A stretch of DNA of 64,000 nt, taken from positions 39,602,492 through 39,666,491 of the forward strand of contig CM077600.1 in assembly GCA_039654915.1 (NCBI GenBank), in the 5' to 3' direction. A program made the position numbers and the translations under genes. This DNA comes from Aquilaria yunnanensis. Lineage: Eukaryota > Streptophyta > Magnoliopsida > Malvales > Thymelaeaceae. The first letter of the stretch is position 1. Every line of letters starts with the position of its first letter. This document shows positions 46,398-57,930 of this stretch, in pieces. Under the pieces are notes generated by a model that did no database searches, was not told the origin of the DNA, and was given only the letters and a program-made list of their open reading frames with translations.

Positions 46398-47300
46398 GTT
46401 AATGAGCAGATGTTGTACTTGTAATTTTTTTTCAGAGTTAAATTCCCTTAAAACATAATGAACTAGGATATCAAATTTAACAAGATAGAATCTTCACTAA
46501 AGGAAGGATATAAGACTATTACCTTTTGCAAATTGACAATACTAGCTTTGCTGAAAAATTCCTGAGCTCCCAATGATTCTTAGTGTGTCTATGGCTTAAT
46601 CCTTTCCCATCCAGGCAGGTAAGAATGGAAGGCATCAATTGGTGTAACTGATGAAAATTAAGACAAATTAATTAGGTAACATAGACATTATTGACAATAT
46701 TAAGTTTGCATGGTAGCAAGCATAAGTTAGAATAGCTTTAGCGAAGCCTGAAACCTTCAACTTAATTAGTCAAGTTTTAAAAGCAGGACAATCAATCTGA
46801 CTCTTAGAAAATCTTAGTATATGTTTTGAAATAACAATAATAATAACAAGAAGAAGTTAAGGAGCAGATGTTGTACTTGCAATTTTTTTTCAGAGGCAAA
46901 TTCCCTTAAAATATAATGAACTAGGATATCAAATTTAACAAGATAGAATCTCCACTAAAGGAAGGATATAAGACTATTACATTTTACAAATTGACAATAC
47001 TAGCTTTGCTGAAAAATTCTTGAGCTCCCAATGATTCTCAGTGTGTTTATGCCTTAATCCTTTCCCAACTAGGCATGTAAGAATGGAAGGCATCAATTGG
47101 TGTAACTGATGAAAATCAGGACAAATTAATTATACAGGATAGACATTATTGACAATATTCAGTTTGCATGGTAGCAAGCATAAGTTAGAATAGCTTTAGC
47201 GAAGCCCGAAACCTTCAACTTAATTAGTTAACTTTTAAAAGCAAGACAATCAATCTGACTCTCAGAAAATCTTAGTAATATGTCTCTACTTCAAAAGCCA
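46397..47300. repeat. Tandem duplication, 459 bp x 2
   Basis: AGCAGATGTTGTACTTG starts each copy (about 46405 and 46864), and nearly the whole length is repeated, including AACTAGGATATCAAATTTAA and TTTGCATGGTAGCAAGCATA. The copies differ at scattered bases, so the duplication is not recent. No coding potential seen. Confidence 0.85.
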
Positions 47301-47954
47301 TCACTACAAATGAGAAAAAGACAAGCACTCGGCTTAGTATGGAATACTTACATAGGGTTCTATATGAATGTGGGGATTCTGAAGAAGGCTTCTAAAAACA
47401 CGAATCATGGCAAAAAAATGAGGTAGACTATGTAAATTTCTTCCAACCTGTTAAAAATTGAGACAGTTCAGCCCATAGTAGTCATCAAGTGTTTTCCCCC
47501 TTACTGAAACAGAACATAAGCCATAAGGTGATATGAACTTTTCTTTTTTAATCACTATCACTACCTCATCTACAATGAAGCAAGTAAAATAAGGAACTAG
47601 AGGGTGAAGTCCCGGGTCTGGCCTATTCAATGTGAGCTTTATGATTTTCTCCAAATATAGCTATACAACAACAAAAAGAAATTCTGATACTAGAGTTCAC
47701 TTAAATAAATGCATGAAAAATAAAAAAATAAGATGCTTTTTTAGAATTCAGAAATACCTGCAGTTCCCTTGATAACAAATGTTTAATGGGTACAAAAAAA
47801 CTCTAAAAATCCATAACAGACAATAGATTCGCCATTCCAATTCCGAACTGCAGATTCTGAGACATCAAGCAGACCAAAATTAAACAAACAAAAAAAAAAC
47901 AAGAATTATACAGAACAACCGAACCTCACAAGGGAGAAATCTAGAGAACTTAAC
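47301..47954. other. Gene-free stretch
   Basis: AT-rich DNA without recognisable genes. It may belong with the duplicated GA-rich units downstream as an intron or leader of an unrecognised minus-strand transcript, but no coding exon was found. Confidence 0.35.
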
Positions 47955-48660
47955 TGAAATCTTCAACAAAAATGGGCTCTGTGTCGTCCCTTGTCCTTTC
48001 CGATTCTCCCGACTTTTGCTTTTCGCTAGAACAAAAAAAAAACAGAAATTTGTTAATGAGATCTGATCAAGATATCGAGAAAGAGAGAGAGATAAGTGAA
48101 GTGGAAAGAGAGAGGAAGCAACCCAAAACGAAGAGGGGAAAATTAAACAAAAACAAAAAAAACAAAAATCATACAGAACAACTGAACCTCGCAATGGAGA
48201 AATCCAGATAACTTAATTGAAATCTTCAACAAAAATGGGCTTCGTGTCGTTCCTTTTCCTTTCCGATTCTCCCGAATTTTGCTTTTTGCCAAACAAAAAA
48301 AAAAGAAACAGAAATTTGTTAACGAGATCCGATTGAGAGAGAGAGAGAGAGAGAGAGATAAGTGAAGTGGAAAGAGAGGGGAAACAACCCAAAACGAAGA
48401 AGATCTTCAAAGTTCAGCTTTTGGGATAAGAATTGAGGAAGTGATATGCTGGAGACGATGACTCGAGAGAAAATGGGCTCCGTATCGTCCCTTTTCCTTT
48501 CCGATTCTCCTGACTTTTGCTTTTCTCTAGACAAAGAACAAGGAAACAGAAATTTGTTACCGAGATCCGATAGAGAGAGAGAGAGAGAGAAATGAAGTGG
48601 CAAGAGAAGGGAAACAACCTAAATCGAAGAAGGGAAGGAGATTCAAAGCTCACCTTTTGG
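47955..48660. repeat. Tandem repeat, about 240-264 bp x 3, with (GA)n tracts
   Basis: AAAATGGGCT(C/T) starts copies at about 47969, 48233 and 48471. Each continues CGT(G/A)TCGT(C/T)CCTT, CCTTTCCGATTCTCC, ACAGAAATTTGTTA and a (GA)n run, then AAACGAAGA. Each unit contains short Ser-rich frames on the minus strand that are an effect of the (CT)n tract. The sequence style (CT-rich, higher GC) resembles a triplicated plant 5' leader. Confidence 0.8.
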
Positions 48661-48724
48661 GATAAAAATTGAGGAATCGAAGAGCCGGATACGATGAGCA
48701 ATAACGATGCTCCGATCTATCATC

Positions 48725-48840
48725 GATCTATGGGGAAGAATAGAAGAGAAGTAGACATGGTCTATGGCATTAATGGAAGAGAAGTGGATATGGTCTCTAG
48801 CGTTAATGGAAGAAAAGTAGATAATGGAAGGGTTAGGAAG
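48725..48840. repeat. Short tandem repeat, about 42 bp x 3
   Basis: AATAGAAGAGAAGTAGACAT, AATGGAAGAGAAGTGGATAT and AATGGAAGAAAAGTAGATAA begin successive copies, each followed by GGTCTATGG-like or related sequence. Confidence 0.75.
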
Positions 48841-49132
48841 AATCTTTGAATTATAGGGAATCATGCTAACTTAATGACTTCACTATATTTAAAAATCCTA
48901 ATTTTAAAATTTATGTTCATTATTAAAAATCTTATTTTATCTTAATTCACCTAAACAAGATTTTTCCACGCACAACACTCTAAATTAAAATTATAATACT
49001 TAACGTGCTCGATTCTATTCGACTTAGATCAACTTCATGCATTTATGAGTTTTAAATAAAATAAATTATCATAAAACATTAAATAGAGAGAAATTTGAAA
49101 ATTTCATATAATGATTATATTAAGGGACTTAA

Positions 49133-51110
49133 AATGTTTTTTGTATAAAACATGCTACCCCTATTAAATAATATCTCAAATACAATAAATATTTTATCCA
49201 ACTTAAAATTTTAACTTAAAAGTATAAACTAAGTTTGTTCTACTATAAAGTCTTCGAATATAAAATTTTGGTCAATTAAATTTTTCCCAATGTGGATGAA
49301 TATATATGATATGAAAGCTTACTTATCTAGATGCGGGTAATTTTAAAGAAAATTATCTAGAAAAAAAATTTAAAGAAACACAAATACATATAATATTCAA
49401 CAAATTAATAACAAAATTAATTAATTTTAGGGAAAAAAAATTAATTGTTTTGAAAATGAACTTTCAATGTGATTATTGTTAAGGTAATAATAGTATGTGT
49501 AAATGAACTCCAGAAATAAAATCTATTTTAAAAAATGCAATGAAAAAAAACTATTAATATGCACGTGAGTAAGTGATTTGACAATATTTCTTTTTTTAAT
49601 CTAACTTTTAATGACTACGGCTTCTAGATTGTCACTAAAGTTTTTTTTGTTTTTAATTTTTTTGCGTAAAACATGCTACCCCTATTAAATAATATCTCAA
49701 ATACAGTAAATTTTTTATAAAACTTAAAAGTATGAAATAAGTTTGTTCTACTATAAAGTCTTTGAATATAAAATTTTGGTCAATTAATTTTTTCCCAACG
49801 TGGATGAATATATATGATATGAAAGCTTATTTATCTAGATGCAGATAATTTTAAAGAAAATTATCTAGAAATTTTTTTTAAAGAAACACAAATACATATA
49901 ATATTCAACAAATTAATAACAAAATTAATTAATTTTAAGAAAAAAAATTGAATTGTTTTGAAAATGAACTTTCAATGTGATTATTGTTAAGGTAATAATA
50001 GTATGTGTAAATGAACTCCAGAAATAAGATATATTTTAAAAAATGCAATGTAAAAAAACTATTAATATGCACGTGAGTAAGTGATTTGACAATATTTCTT
50101 CTTTTTAATCTAACCTTTAATGACTGCAGCTTCTAGATTGTCACTAAAGTTTTTTTTATTTTTATTTTTTTTGCATAAAACATGCTACCCCTATTAAATA
50201 ATATCTCAAATACAATAAATTTTTTATAAAACTTAAAAGTATGAACTAAGTTTGTTCTACTATAAAGTCTTTGAATATAAAATTTTGGTCAATTAATTTT
50301 TTCCCAACGTGGATGAATATATATGATATGAAAGCTTACTTTTCTAGATGCAGGTAATTTTAAAGAAAATTATCTAGAAATTTTTTTTAAAGAAACACAA
50401 ATACATATAATATTCAACAAATTAATAACAAAATTAATTAATTTTAGGAAAAAATTTTGAATTGTTTTGAAAATGAACTTTCAATTTGATTATTGTTAAG
50501 GTAATAATAGTATGTGTAAATGAACTCCAGAAATAAAAATCTATTTTAAAAAAAGCAATGAAAAAAAACTATTAATATGCACGTGAGTAAGTGATTTGAC
50601 AATATTTTTTTTTAATCTAACCTTTAATGACTACGTCTTCTAGATTGTCACTAAAGTTTTTTTTATTTTTATTTTTTTGAGTAAAACATGCTACCCCTAT
50701 TAAATAATATGTCAAATACAATAATTTTTTTTTTAAACTTAAAAGTATGAACTAAGTTTGTTCTACTATAAAGTCTTTGAATATAAAATTTTGGCCAATT
50801 AATTTTTTCTCAACTTGGATGAATATATATGATATGAAAGCTTACTTATCTAGATGGGGATAATTTTAAATAAACTTATCTAGATTAAATTTTAAATAAA
50901 CACAAATACATATAATATTCAACAAATTAATAACAACATTAATTAACTTTAGCAAAAAAATCAATTGTTTTGAAAATGAACTTTCAATGTGATTATTGTT
51001 AAGGTAATAATAATATGTATAAATAAACTCTTGACAGAAAATCTATTTTAAAAAATGCAATGAAAAAAACTAATATTATGCACATCATAGTAAGTGATTT
51101 GAGAATAATT
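49133..51110. repeat. AT-rich tandem array, about 510 bp x 4
   Basis: CATGCTACCCCTATTAAATA occurs at 49151, 49672, 50181 and 50687 (periods 521, 509, 506). Each unit continues through GTTTGTTCTACTATAAAGTC, GGATGAATATATATGATATG, CTTTCAATGTGATTATTG and GTGAGTAAGTGATTTGACAA. The first three copies are very similar; the fourth is more diverged near its end. No ORF. It ends about 250 bp before the first Helitron coding segment. Confidence 0.9.
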
Positions 51111-51355
51111 TCTTTCAGTAAGTTATATATTATAATATGAATATTGTTAAATCCATAACATCATATAATCATTTCATAAATGATTAAAACATTTGGAACC
51201 AAAATTCCATAAATAGTGACTACATGTTCTTGTGTTCCAATTTATTTATTCACTTATTACCATTGCAATCCAATTTTCAATTGGTTGAGTAAACTTGAAT
51301 AGTGGACCAAATAGTGATGGATTTTTGAATTAATCGAGCCAAACGTATCCATATT

Positions 51356-52060
51356 TTGCATTCTCGGACGACTAGGAGGCGCTCTACAATTGATTCCTCA
51401 CAATTGCATTCACAATTGACTTTGGTAGCATCTCGATCAAATGTTGATGTTCCTTCATCCACAGCATTTCCTCCACCTCATGTCCCATCTACGGTGATTC
51501 AAAACACACAAATTTCTGGTCTTACACATGTTTATCATGTTGAGAATGAAGACCAAAATACTTCTTTACGATCTCATCGGCCTTGGACACCAAGACTTAA
51601 TGTTGCATGGTGTGGATCTAATAATCTCTCCTTGGAAAAAAAGTTGATAGGCCCTGCGAGTTCAATGCCTGTTCGAGTACTGCAGGGGGAAAATCCCCTT
51701 GTTCCATCTGCACGACGTTCACCTTTAAGTGACATAACCAATCACTATTTCTCACTGGCAAATCTAATAGATCGGCAGGAAGGAATATTGGACAGAAATC
51801 ATAGTTTTTTAAGCGTTGAACCAAACTCATCAACGCCATCCTTACAACGTACAATTGAAGTTGGAGAACCATCAAATACTAGAACTATACACTATAAGAG
51901 GCCAAGACCATCCAGACCAGAATTGCAACCAATTCCGATGATAGGTCTCAGTCATGAAGAACAAAACTTTGAAGGTATAGATCTCCAAATACAATATTCA
52001 ACCTCTTATTATTGTCTTTACCTTGATCAACTTAATAAATGGTCTTGTAGACAATCTTAG
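51356..52060 (+). pseudogene. Helitron N-terminal segment
   Basis: An open frame of 234 codons without an ATG, rich in Ser/Thr/Arg (TTRRRSTIDSSQLHSQLTLV) and ending at TGGTCTTGTAGACAATCT then TAG. Plant Helitron proteins carry a similar variable region before the conserved part. Function unknown. It is followed by a possible intron (donor near 52112 to an acceptor at about 52201). Confidence 0.45.
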
Positions 52061-52201
52061 CATTGTAGATGACATGTGCTACAATACTGCAAGCAACTCT
52101 GTTTTCCACTGCCAGAGTATGTATATACTCGACCTATCAATCTTTTATTAGTCCTTAATATCAGTTAAGGAAATTTACAACCTCACCTATCACTTATGTA
52201 G

Positions 52202-53572
52202 GGAGATTTACACAGCGTGAAGACTTTGGACCACCTGATAGTGTCTGCCCTTATGACAATTGTCAGGCTATTGTTTGGTCATTAGAGAGAAGTGTACGTT
52301 CTCGTAAACAAAGAAACCTTAAATTTTCTATTTGTTGCCAAAATGGTAAAGTTGAACTACCTTTCGAGCAACCGCCTCCTGAGTATGTTGGATTACAATG
52401 GTGGACAGTTGTCAAAGTACTTCCGAGCAAACATTCGGGAATTCAATTGCCGATTTTCATTCACTTCTACTAGTGGGCAGATTGACACACGCATAAATGA
52501 TGGTGGCGGTCCATATGTTTTCCGAGTTAAAGGTGAGAATTATCATAAAATTGGTTCATTGGTGCCATCAAATGGGGATCACCCAAGATTTGCACAACTA
52601 TACATATATGATACTGAACATGAAATAGATAACCAATTGAGGAGCTTTGGAAACGCTAAAGGCAATGCTTTTGATAGGCAAATAATTGATGGATTAACAT
52701 AGATGTTTGACGACAACAATCAACTGGTGAAGGAGTTTAGAAGAGCACGTGATATGCACCAACAATCTAATTACCTTCCTGTTCGTTTGAGATTATTGAC
52801 ATCTAGATCCAGAGATGGCCGTAGGTATAACTTGCCTAAGTCACGAGAGGTTGCTACTTTAACATTTGGGTTAGATGAGGATGAAGGCAGTAGGCATGAC
52901 ATCGTGGTATTCACTCATGAACATGGTGTAAGGACTATCCACGTTTTGCACCCAAAGCTTATGGCGTTACATTTTCCGATTGTTGTACCCAATGGCGTTG
53001 ATGGATATTGGAATGGAATTCCACATCGAGATACGAGAACTAATGGGGCATCTTGAAATAAGGTGACTATGAGGGAGTATTATGCCTTTCAGTTGCAGCA
53101 ACGTCACTTTGTTTATTCCATCATTCTTAAATGCGGTAAACTTTTCCAGCAGTACGTTGTTTATGCATATTGCTGTATTTTGGAGGAACGGTTTTGCTGG
53201 ATTATGGGGCATCAAGATTAGTTTCGCTATGAGGTTTTATATGGAGTACAGGATGCGATTAACAGAGGTGACACTAATGCATCTCGTACAGGCAAACCTT
53301 GCATATTGCCATCATCTTTTACTGGTGGGCCACGGTACATGGTATAGAACTATCAAGATGCGATGACTATATGCAGGTGGCTTGGGCATCCAGATTTGTT
53401 CATTACAATGACTTGTAATCCAAATGGAATGAGATAACTAAATTCCTAGAGCTTATCCCAGGACAAACATCTAATGACAGACCAGATATTGTGGCTCATG
53501 TGTTCAAGATGAAACTATATTCACTACTTCAGGATATAACAAAGCAATCGCATTTTGGAAGATGCATTGGAG
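52202..53572 (+). pseudogene. Helitron-like N domain, broken
   Basis: Conserved Helitron blocks run through several frames: VCPYDNCQAIVWSLERSVRS and NLKFSICCQNGKVELP (to about 52385), then after a frameshift RANIREFNCRFSFTSTSGQI and GPYVFRVKGENYHKIGSL; FAQLYIYDTEHEI; a TAG at 52700-52702; FDDNNQLVKEFRRARD; LHPKLMALHFPIVVPNG; a TGA at 53054-53056; and VTMREYYAFQLQ, LPSSFTGGPRYMV, NYQDAMTICRWLGHPDLFIT near 53070-53410. Both named stops could come from a single C-to-T change. The part ends at an intron donor (53573). Confidence 0.75.
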
Positions 53573-53660
53573 GTAATGTTTACATACACCAAAAACCTAA
53601 TAATTTTATTATTTACATAATTTAATTTAATTCTAAATCTTGAATTACCAATTTGTGCAG
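53573..53660 (+). other. Intron within the Helitron Rep coding region
   Basis: An 88-bp AT-rich GT-AG segment (GTAATG...TTGTGCAG) separates ILEDALE/GRCIG-type sequence from IVTIEFKKRG. Its removal joins the conserved block G(R)-I-V-I-V-T-I-E-F in phase. Confidence 0.65.
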
Positions 53661-54913
53661 TGATTGTCACTATTGAGTTTAAAAAACGTGGCTTATCATA
53701 TGCGCATATTGCACTTTTCCTACATCCTGAAGATAAAATTTGGGACCCTTATGCTATTAACCGCTTTGTATCAGCTGAATTACCTGACAAAGAAAAGGAC
53801 CCTATTGGATATGATGCTATTTCGAGGCATATAGTTCATGGACCATGTGGGATTGCTAATCCCAAGTGCCCTTGTATGGTTAATGGAAAATGCAAGAAAC
53901 GATATCCACGCCCATTAAAGCATGAGACCTCTATAGGAGATGACGGTTATCCAATTTACTGTCGTCGTTCAACAAGACATCCTATTGTTAAGAATGGAAT
54001 TGAACTTGACAATGGTTGGGTGGTGCCTCATAATGTTGATTTGGTTGTTAAACATGACTGTCATGTCTGTGTAGAGAAGACAAATAGGGATATGTGTGTC
54101 AAGTATTTATGCAAGTACATGCATAAAGGTTATGATCGTTCCACTGTTGTTATTGAAAGTAATGGTATTCAACAGGCTTCAGACAATAGACACTCAACTA
54201 CACATGTCGATGAGATCAAACAGTATATAGATTGTCGGTATATATCAGCATCGGAAGCATGTTGGAGGATCTTTGGATTTTTCATCCACCGACATGACCC
54301 ACCAGTTGAAAGTCTTTCATTCCACCTTCCTGATGAACAAAATATCTTGTATAGAGCAGATGATGATATCCAGTGTGTAGTACAAAGGCAGAGAGACAGT
54401 GTTACAAAGTTCCAAGCATGGATCTTGTGTAATCAGATTGATGAAGCTGCAAGGTTGCTAACATATGTTGAGTTCCCAACAAAATATGTGTGGAATAGAC
54501 AACTTAAAAAGTGGACGGCAAGATCAAAAGGCAGAAGTGTTGGGCGGCTGTATTATGTACACCCTACAGCAGGGGAGAAATACTATTTGAGGATGCTACT
54601 AAATGTTGTTCGAGGTCCAAAGTCATATGAGGATTTGCGAACTGTTAATAGAGTCTTGCATTCGACATTTAGGGATGCATGTTTCGCTTTAGGATTGTTG
54701 GAGGGTGATGGAGAGTGGCATGAGGCACTTAGAACAGCTTCTGAGTGGGCGATGGGAAATCAATTGCGTGATTTGTTTGTTACATTATTATTATTTTGTC
54801 AGGTGGTTGAACCACATTCATTATGGAGTCAACATGCAAAAGCATTGTCAGATGGGATTTTACATGCACAACGCAGAATTATGCCTTATGTTGTCAACAA
54901 GCCAGTTGCATAA
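53661..54913 (+). pseudogene. Helitron Rep (HUH endonuclease) with altered HUH motif
   Basis: Open frame of about 417 codons with the Rep core: IEFKKRGLSYAHIALFLHPE, NPKCPCMVNGKCKKRYP, CVKYLCKYMHKGYDR (the two-tyrosine motif) and YISASEACWRIFGFFIH. In active plant Helitrons the first block contains a His-Ala-His metal site after Gly-Leu-Pro; here it is Ser-Tyr-Ala-His (Tyr codon 53699-53701, His codon 53705-53707), so one metal ligand is missing. The frame ends at 54913. Homologous sequence then continues in another frame (HNYALYEIEKLMNRMG), so a frameshift lies at about 54855-54910. Confidence 0.85.
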
Positions 54914-56561
54914 TTATGCTTTATATGAGATTGAGAAGTTGATGAATAGAATGGGTTGTACTTTGAAGGAATTTGAAAGTATGCCATACCCCAATACAAG
55001 CCTGATCGTAATGGAATCAAATTCTTTGATTATGGAGGAACTAAGCTATAACAGACCATCATTGTTAGCTGAACATGTTGAATTGTTTGCCAAACTTAAC
55101 ACAGGCCAGGGTGAAGTATATACTTTAATACTTAGATCTGTTGAGAATTTTAGTGGTGGTTTGTTTTTTGTACATGGAAGTGGTGGAACAGGGAAGACTT
55201 ATCTATGGCAGATGATTTTGGCTCGCTTTCGATCTGAAGGGAAAATAGCTTTAGCAGTTGCATCATCCAGTATTGCAGCTTTGCTTTTTCCTGGGGGTAA
55301 AACTATCCACTCACGTTTGAAGATCCCAATCAATATGGACAAAGATTCATATCTAAATGTTAAGCATTTAACCCCAATTGCCGAGCTCTTATGTCGGGCG
55401 AGTGTGATAATCTGGGATGAAGCTCCAATGGCACATCGTCATGATTTTGAAGCGTTGGATCGTTCACTTTGTGATCTCATGCGTTCCTATGATCCTTCTG
55501 CTGAATCACATATATTTGGTGGAAAGACCTTAGTTTTGGGATGTGATTTTCGACAGATACTTCCTGTAATCCCTCATGGAAGCAGAAGTGATATTGTAGC
55601 AGCTTCAGTGTGCTCTTCTTATTTGTGGTCACATTATTGTGTCCATACACTCACTCAAAACATGCGCTTACAAAACTCTACCTCTCTTGGTGTTATTTTA
55701 TTCAGTGATTGGCTGTTGCAAGTAGGAGAAGGTACATTGCCATTAAAAAAACTTTCTAATGATGAAGAAGATGCAACATGGTTAAAGATACCTGAAAAGT
55801 ACTTAATCCTAATCATTGGACATCCACTTGATTCAATCACTGAGTCAACATATCCAAATTTACTAATGAGAATTAATGATAGAGATTACTTAATAGAGAG
55901 GGAGATACTTGCTACAAAAAATGAAATTGTTGATGATGTGAATGATCGTCTTATGTCACAATTACCAGGAGATGTTATGACCTATCTCAGTGCAGATCGT
56001 ATTTCTCCCACCACTGAGAATGCCGAGGCTCAGATTGAATTGTATCCAGTTGAGTACTTAAATACTCTAAAGTTTTCTGGTTTACCAAATCATATATTGG
56101 TATTAAAAGTTGGTGTGCCAGTTATTTTGATGCGAAATTTAAATCAAGCAAATGGATTGTGCAATGGGACTAGATTGATTGTTACAAAATTGACTTCAAG
56201 GGTTATTGAAGGTGAGATCCTTACTGGTAGTCATGTTGGACATTGTTGTTTTATACCACGGATAGAAATGGTACCATCAGATACAAAATTTCCATTTAAA
56301 CTATCACACAGACAATTTCCTATAAATGTGTGCTTCGCGATGACAATAAATAAGAGCCAAGAACAAACTTTCAGACATGTTGGTCTCTATCTTCCAGAAC
56401 CAGTTTTCTGTCATGGGCAATTATATGTTGCTGCATCTCGAGTTACATCCCCAGATGGTTTCCATGTATTAATAAATAATACTCCTTCAATTGGTTGTTC
56501 ACTGACAAAAAATATTGTTTACTCCGAAGTATTTGACCGGTTGAACCAACATCAAACCTGA
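54905..56561 (+). pseudogene. Helitron PIF1-like helicase domain
   Basis: Continuation of the Helitron protein in a second frame. The frame is open from 54705, but homology starts near 54910. Superfamily 1 helicase motifs appear in order: Walker A GSGGTGKT (about 55177-55200), ASSSIAALLFPGGKTIHS, Walker B IIWDEAPM, GCDFRQILPVIPHG (the usual second Gly of GGDFRQ is Cys), LTQNMRLQ, GLCNGTRLIV, AMTINKSQEQT (usual GQT is EQT) and GQLYVAASRV. It ends normally at 56561 near the usual C-terminus. The domain itself is intact in frame, so most of the damage lies in the Rep part. Confidence 0.88.
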
Positions 56562-56705
56562 TCATGGTCAAGTAATTCCCTATCTTGAAGCTCTTGGTAG
56601 TTTTTATACATTATATATGATTATATGTCATGTCTACGTATTGATGTTTTCTTTATATATTCATTCTTATTAAAGATCTAACAATCATGTTATTTCAGGT
56701 TACTC

Positions 56706-57660
56706 ATGCAGCAACAATACCATCTTATTCAACACCTTTCACCGATTGGATACAATTGGTGTTTAAAGGTTCGAGTTACCCGATTATGGGATGCAATAAA
56801 CATAACGGATGGTTCATTCTTAGGTATTGAGATGATTTTATTAGACTCAAATGTAAGTATTTTGAATTTTCAGTCATTTTTAAATAATTTGAATTTATTT
56901 TTGTTATAGTCTAATCTTCAACAATGTATACATATTAATGGTTATATTTATGATCTATTTGTAGAATGATCACATTTGTGCTCGTATACCGAAAGAACAT
57001 GTCATGAAGTACCGTTCTCTTTTAAAGGAAGGATGCGTCTATTTCATTAAGAACTTCAATGTTTCAAAAGCATCCCCTTATTGCCAACCAGTTTCATGCC
57101 TTTAAAAAATATTCTTAACGAAGTATATATCAATTAAACCCATTGAAGATGATTCTGATAGTATTGCTCGAAAAAAATTTGAGTTTGTGGAGTACGCAGA
57201 TGTTTCATCTCGGTACCTTCAGAACTCTAATTGCACAGGTAATTGTTACTGTTTCTAATTGTTATATATAATTTCTTACATATATGAGTTTTATCAATTA
57301 ATATTGTGTATTTTCTATTATATACTATGTTTTTTATTTAAATTTATTTGTAGATATTATTGGAAAAGTATTTAAGGTTGAACCATTCTGTGATAATAGC
57401 AATGATGGTAGGGGAATGTCAAAAAAACTATCTGTATGGTTACGAAATTTTAGGTTCTAGTAATTTTTACTTAGAGTGGTATTTATTTCATAAACTCAAT
57501 AATAATAAACTATAACACTTCTATTTTTTCAGTGGGGCAGACATTGAAATTGTATTGCTTGGGGACAATGTTAACCTTATGCAAAATGCAGTACAAGAGA
57601 ATTCCACTCAACAGTTGATAGTTGTTATAACTGGAACTTATGTCCGTCTTTTTGCACGTA
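56706..57660 (+). pseudogene. RPA70-like OB-fold gene of the Helitron
   Basis: Exon-like segments of a replication protein A large-subunit relative, which plant Helitrons often carry: 56706-56852 (LKVRVTRLWDAINITDGSFL), about 56965-57120 (KEHVMKYRSLLKEGCVYFIK), about 57121-57240 (FEFVEYADVSSRY), about 57357-57455 (IIGKVFKVEPF) and about 57533-57660 (EIVLLGDNVNL). They cover the first OB-fold and part of the second. Introns are AT-rich and GT-AG. A TAA at 57103-57105 interrupts the second segment. The gene is cut off after the last segment, before or at the gypsy insertion. Confidence 0.72.
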
Positions 57661-57930
57661 TGTCATAAATGCTCGATTTATTATATTTCAAAAATATTTA
57701 AGACACATATACTAATGTTAAGCTATTGTTGTAAATTACAAATCGTTATTATCTGTATTCAACATGTGGTACGAAGGTTTACTTTAATCTTTAGATCCCA
57801 GAGGCTCTTCTTTTATTGCAATTGTATGTATTTTAATTTAATTACATTTTTTGTTGAAGACTTATAATTTAGACATGTATATCCATTCCATTCTCATTCT
57901 TTGATGCCAACTTTATTTAAAAATACATAC

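Larger units (their letters stand above)
51356..57660 (+). mobile_element. Decayed autonomous-type Helitron (Rep-helicase plus RPA-like gene)
   Basis: The coding order and domains of a plant Helitron are present on the plus strand: N-terminal variable segment, Helitron-like N domain, Rep with a two-tyrosine motif, PIF1-like helicase, then RPA-like OB-fold exons. The limits given cover coding traces only. The 5' TC and the 3' hairpin-CTRR ends could not be placed; the right end may lie beyond the gypsy LTR that begins at 57931. Multiple stops and frameshifts make it inactive. Confidence 0.85.

Noticed and set aside
49133..51110. Possible CRISPR-like array
   Set aside because: Units of 510 bp are contiguous and repeat throughout, with no unique spacers, and the genome is a plant's.
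57340..57660. Host RPA gene rather than Helitron component
   Set aside because: Orientation, position directly behind the helicase and AT-rich decayed context fit the known Helitron-borne RPA genes better, although host capture cannot be fully excluded.
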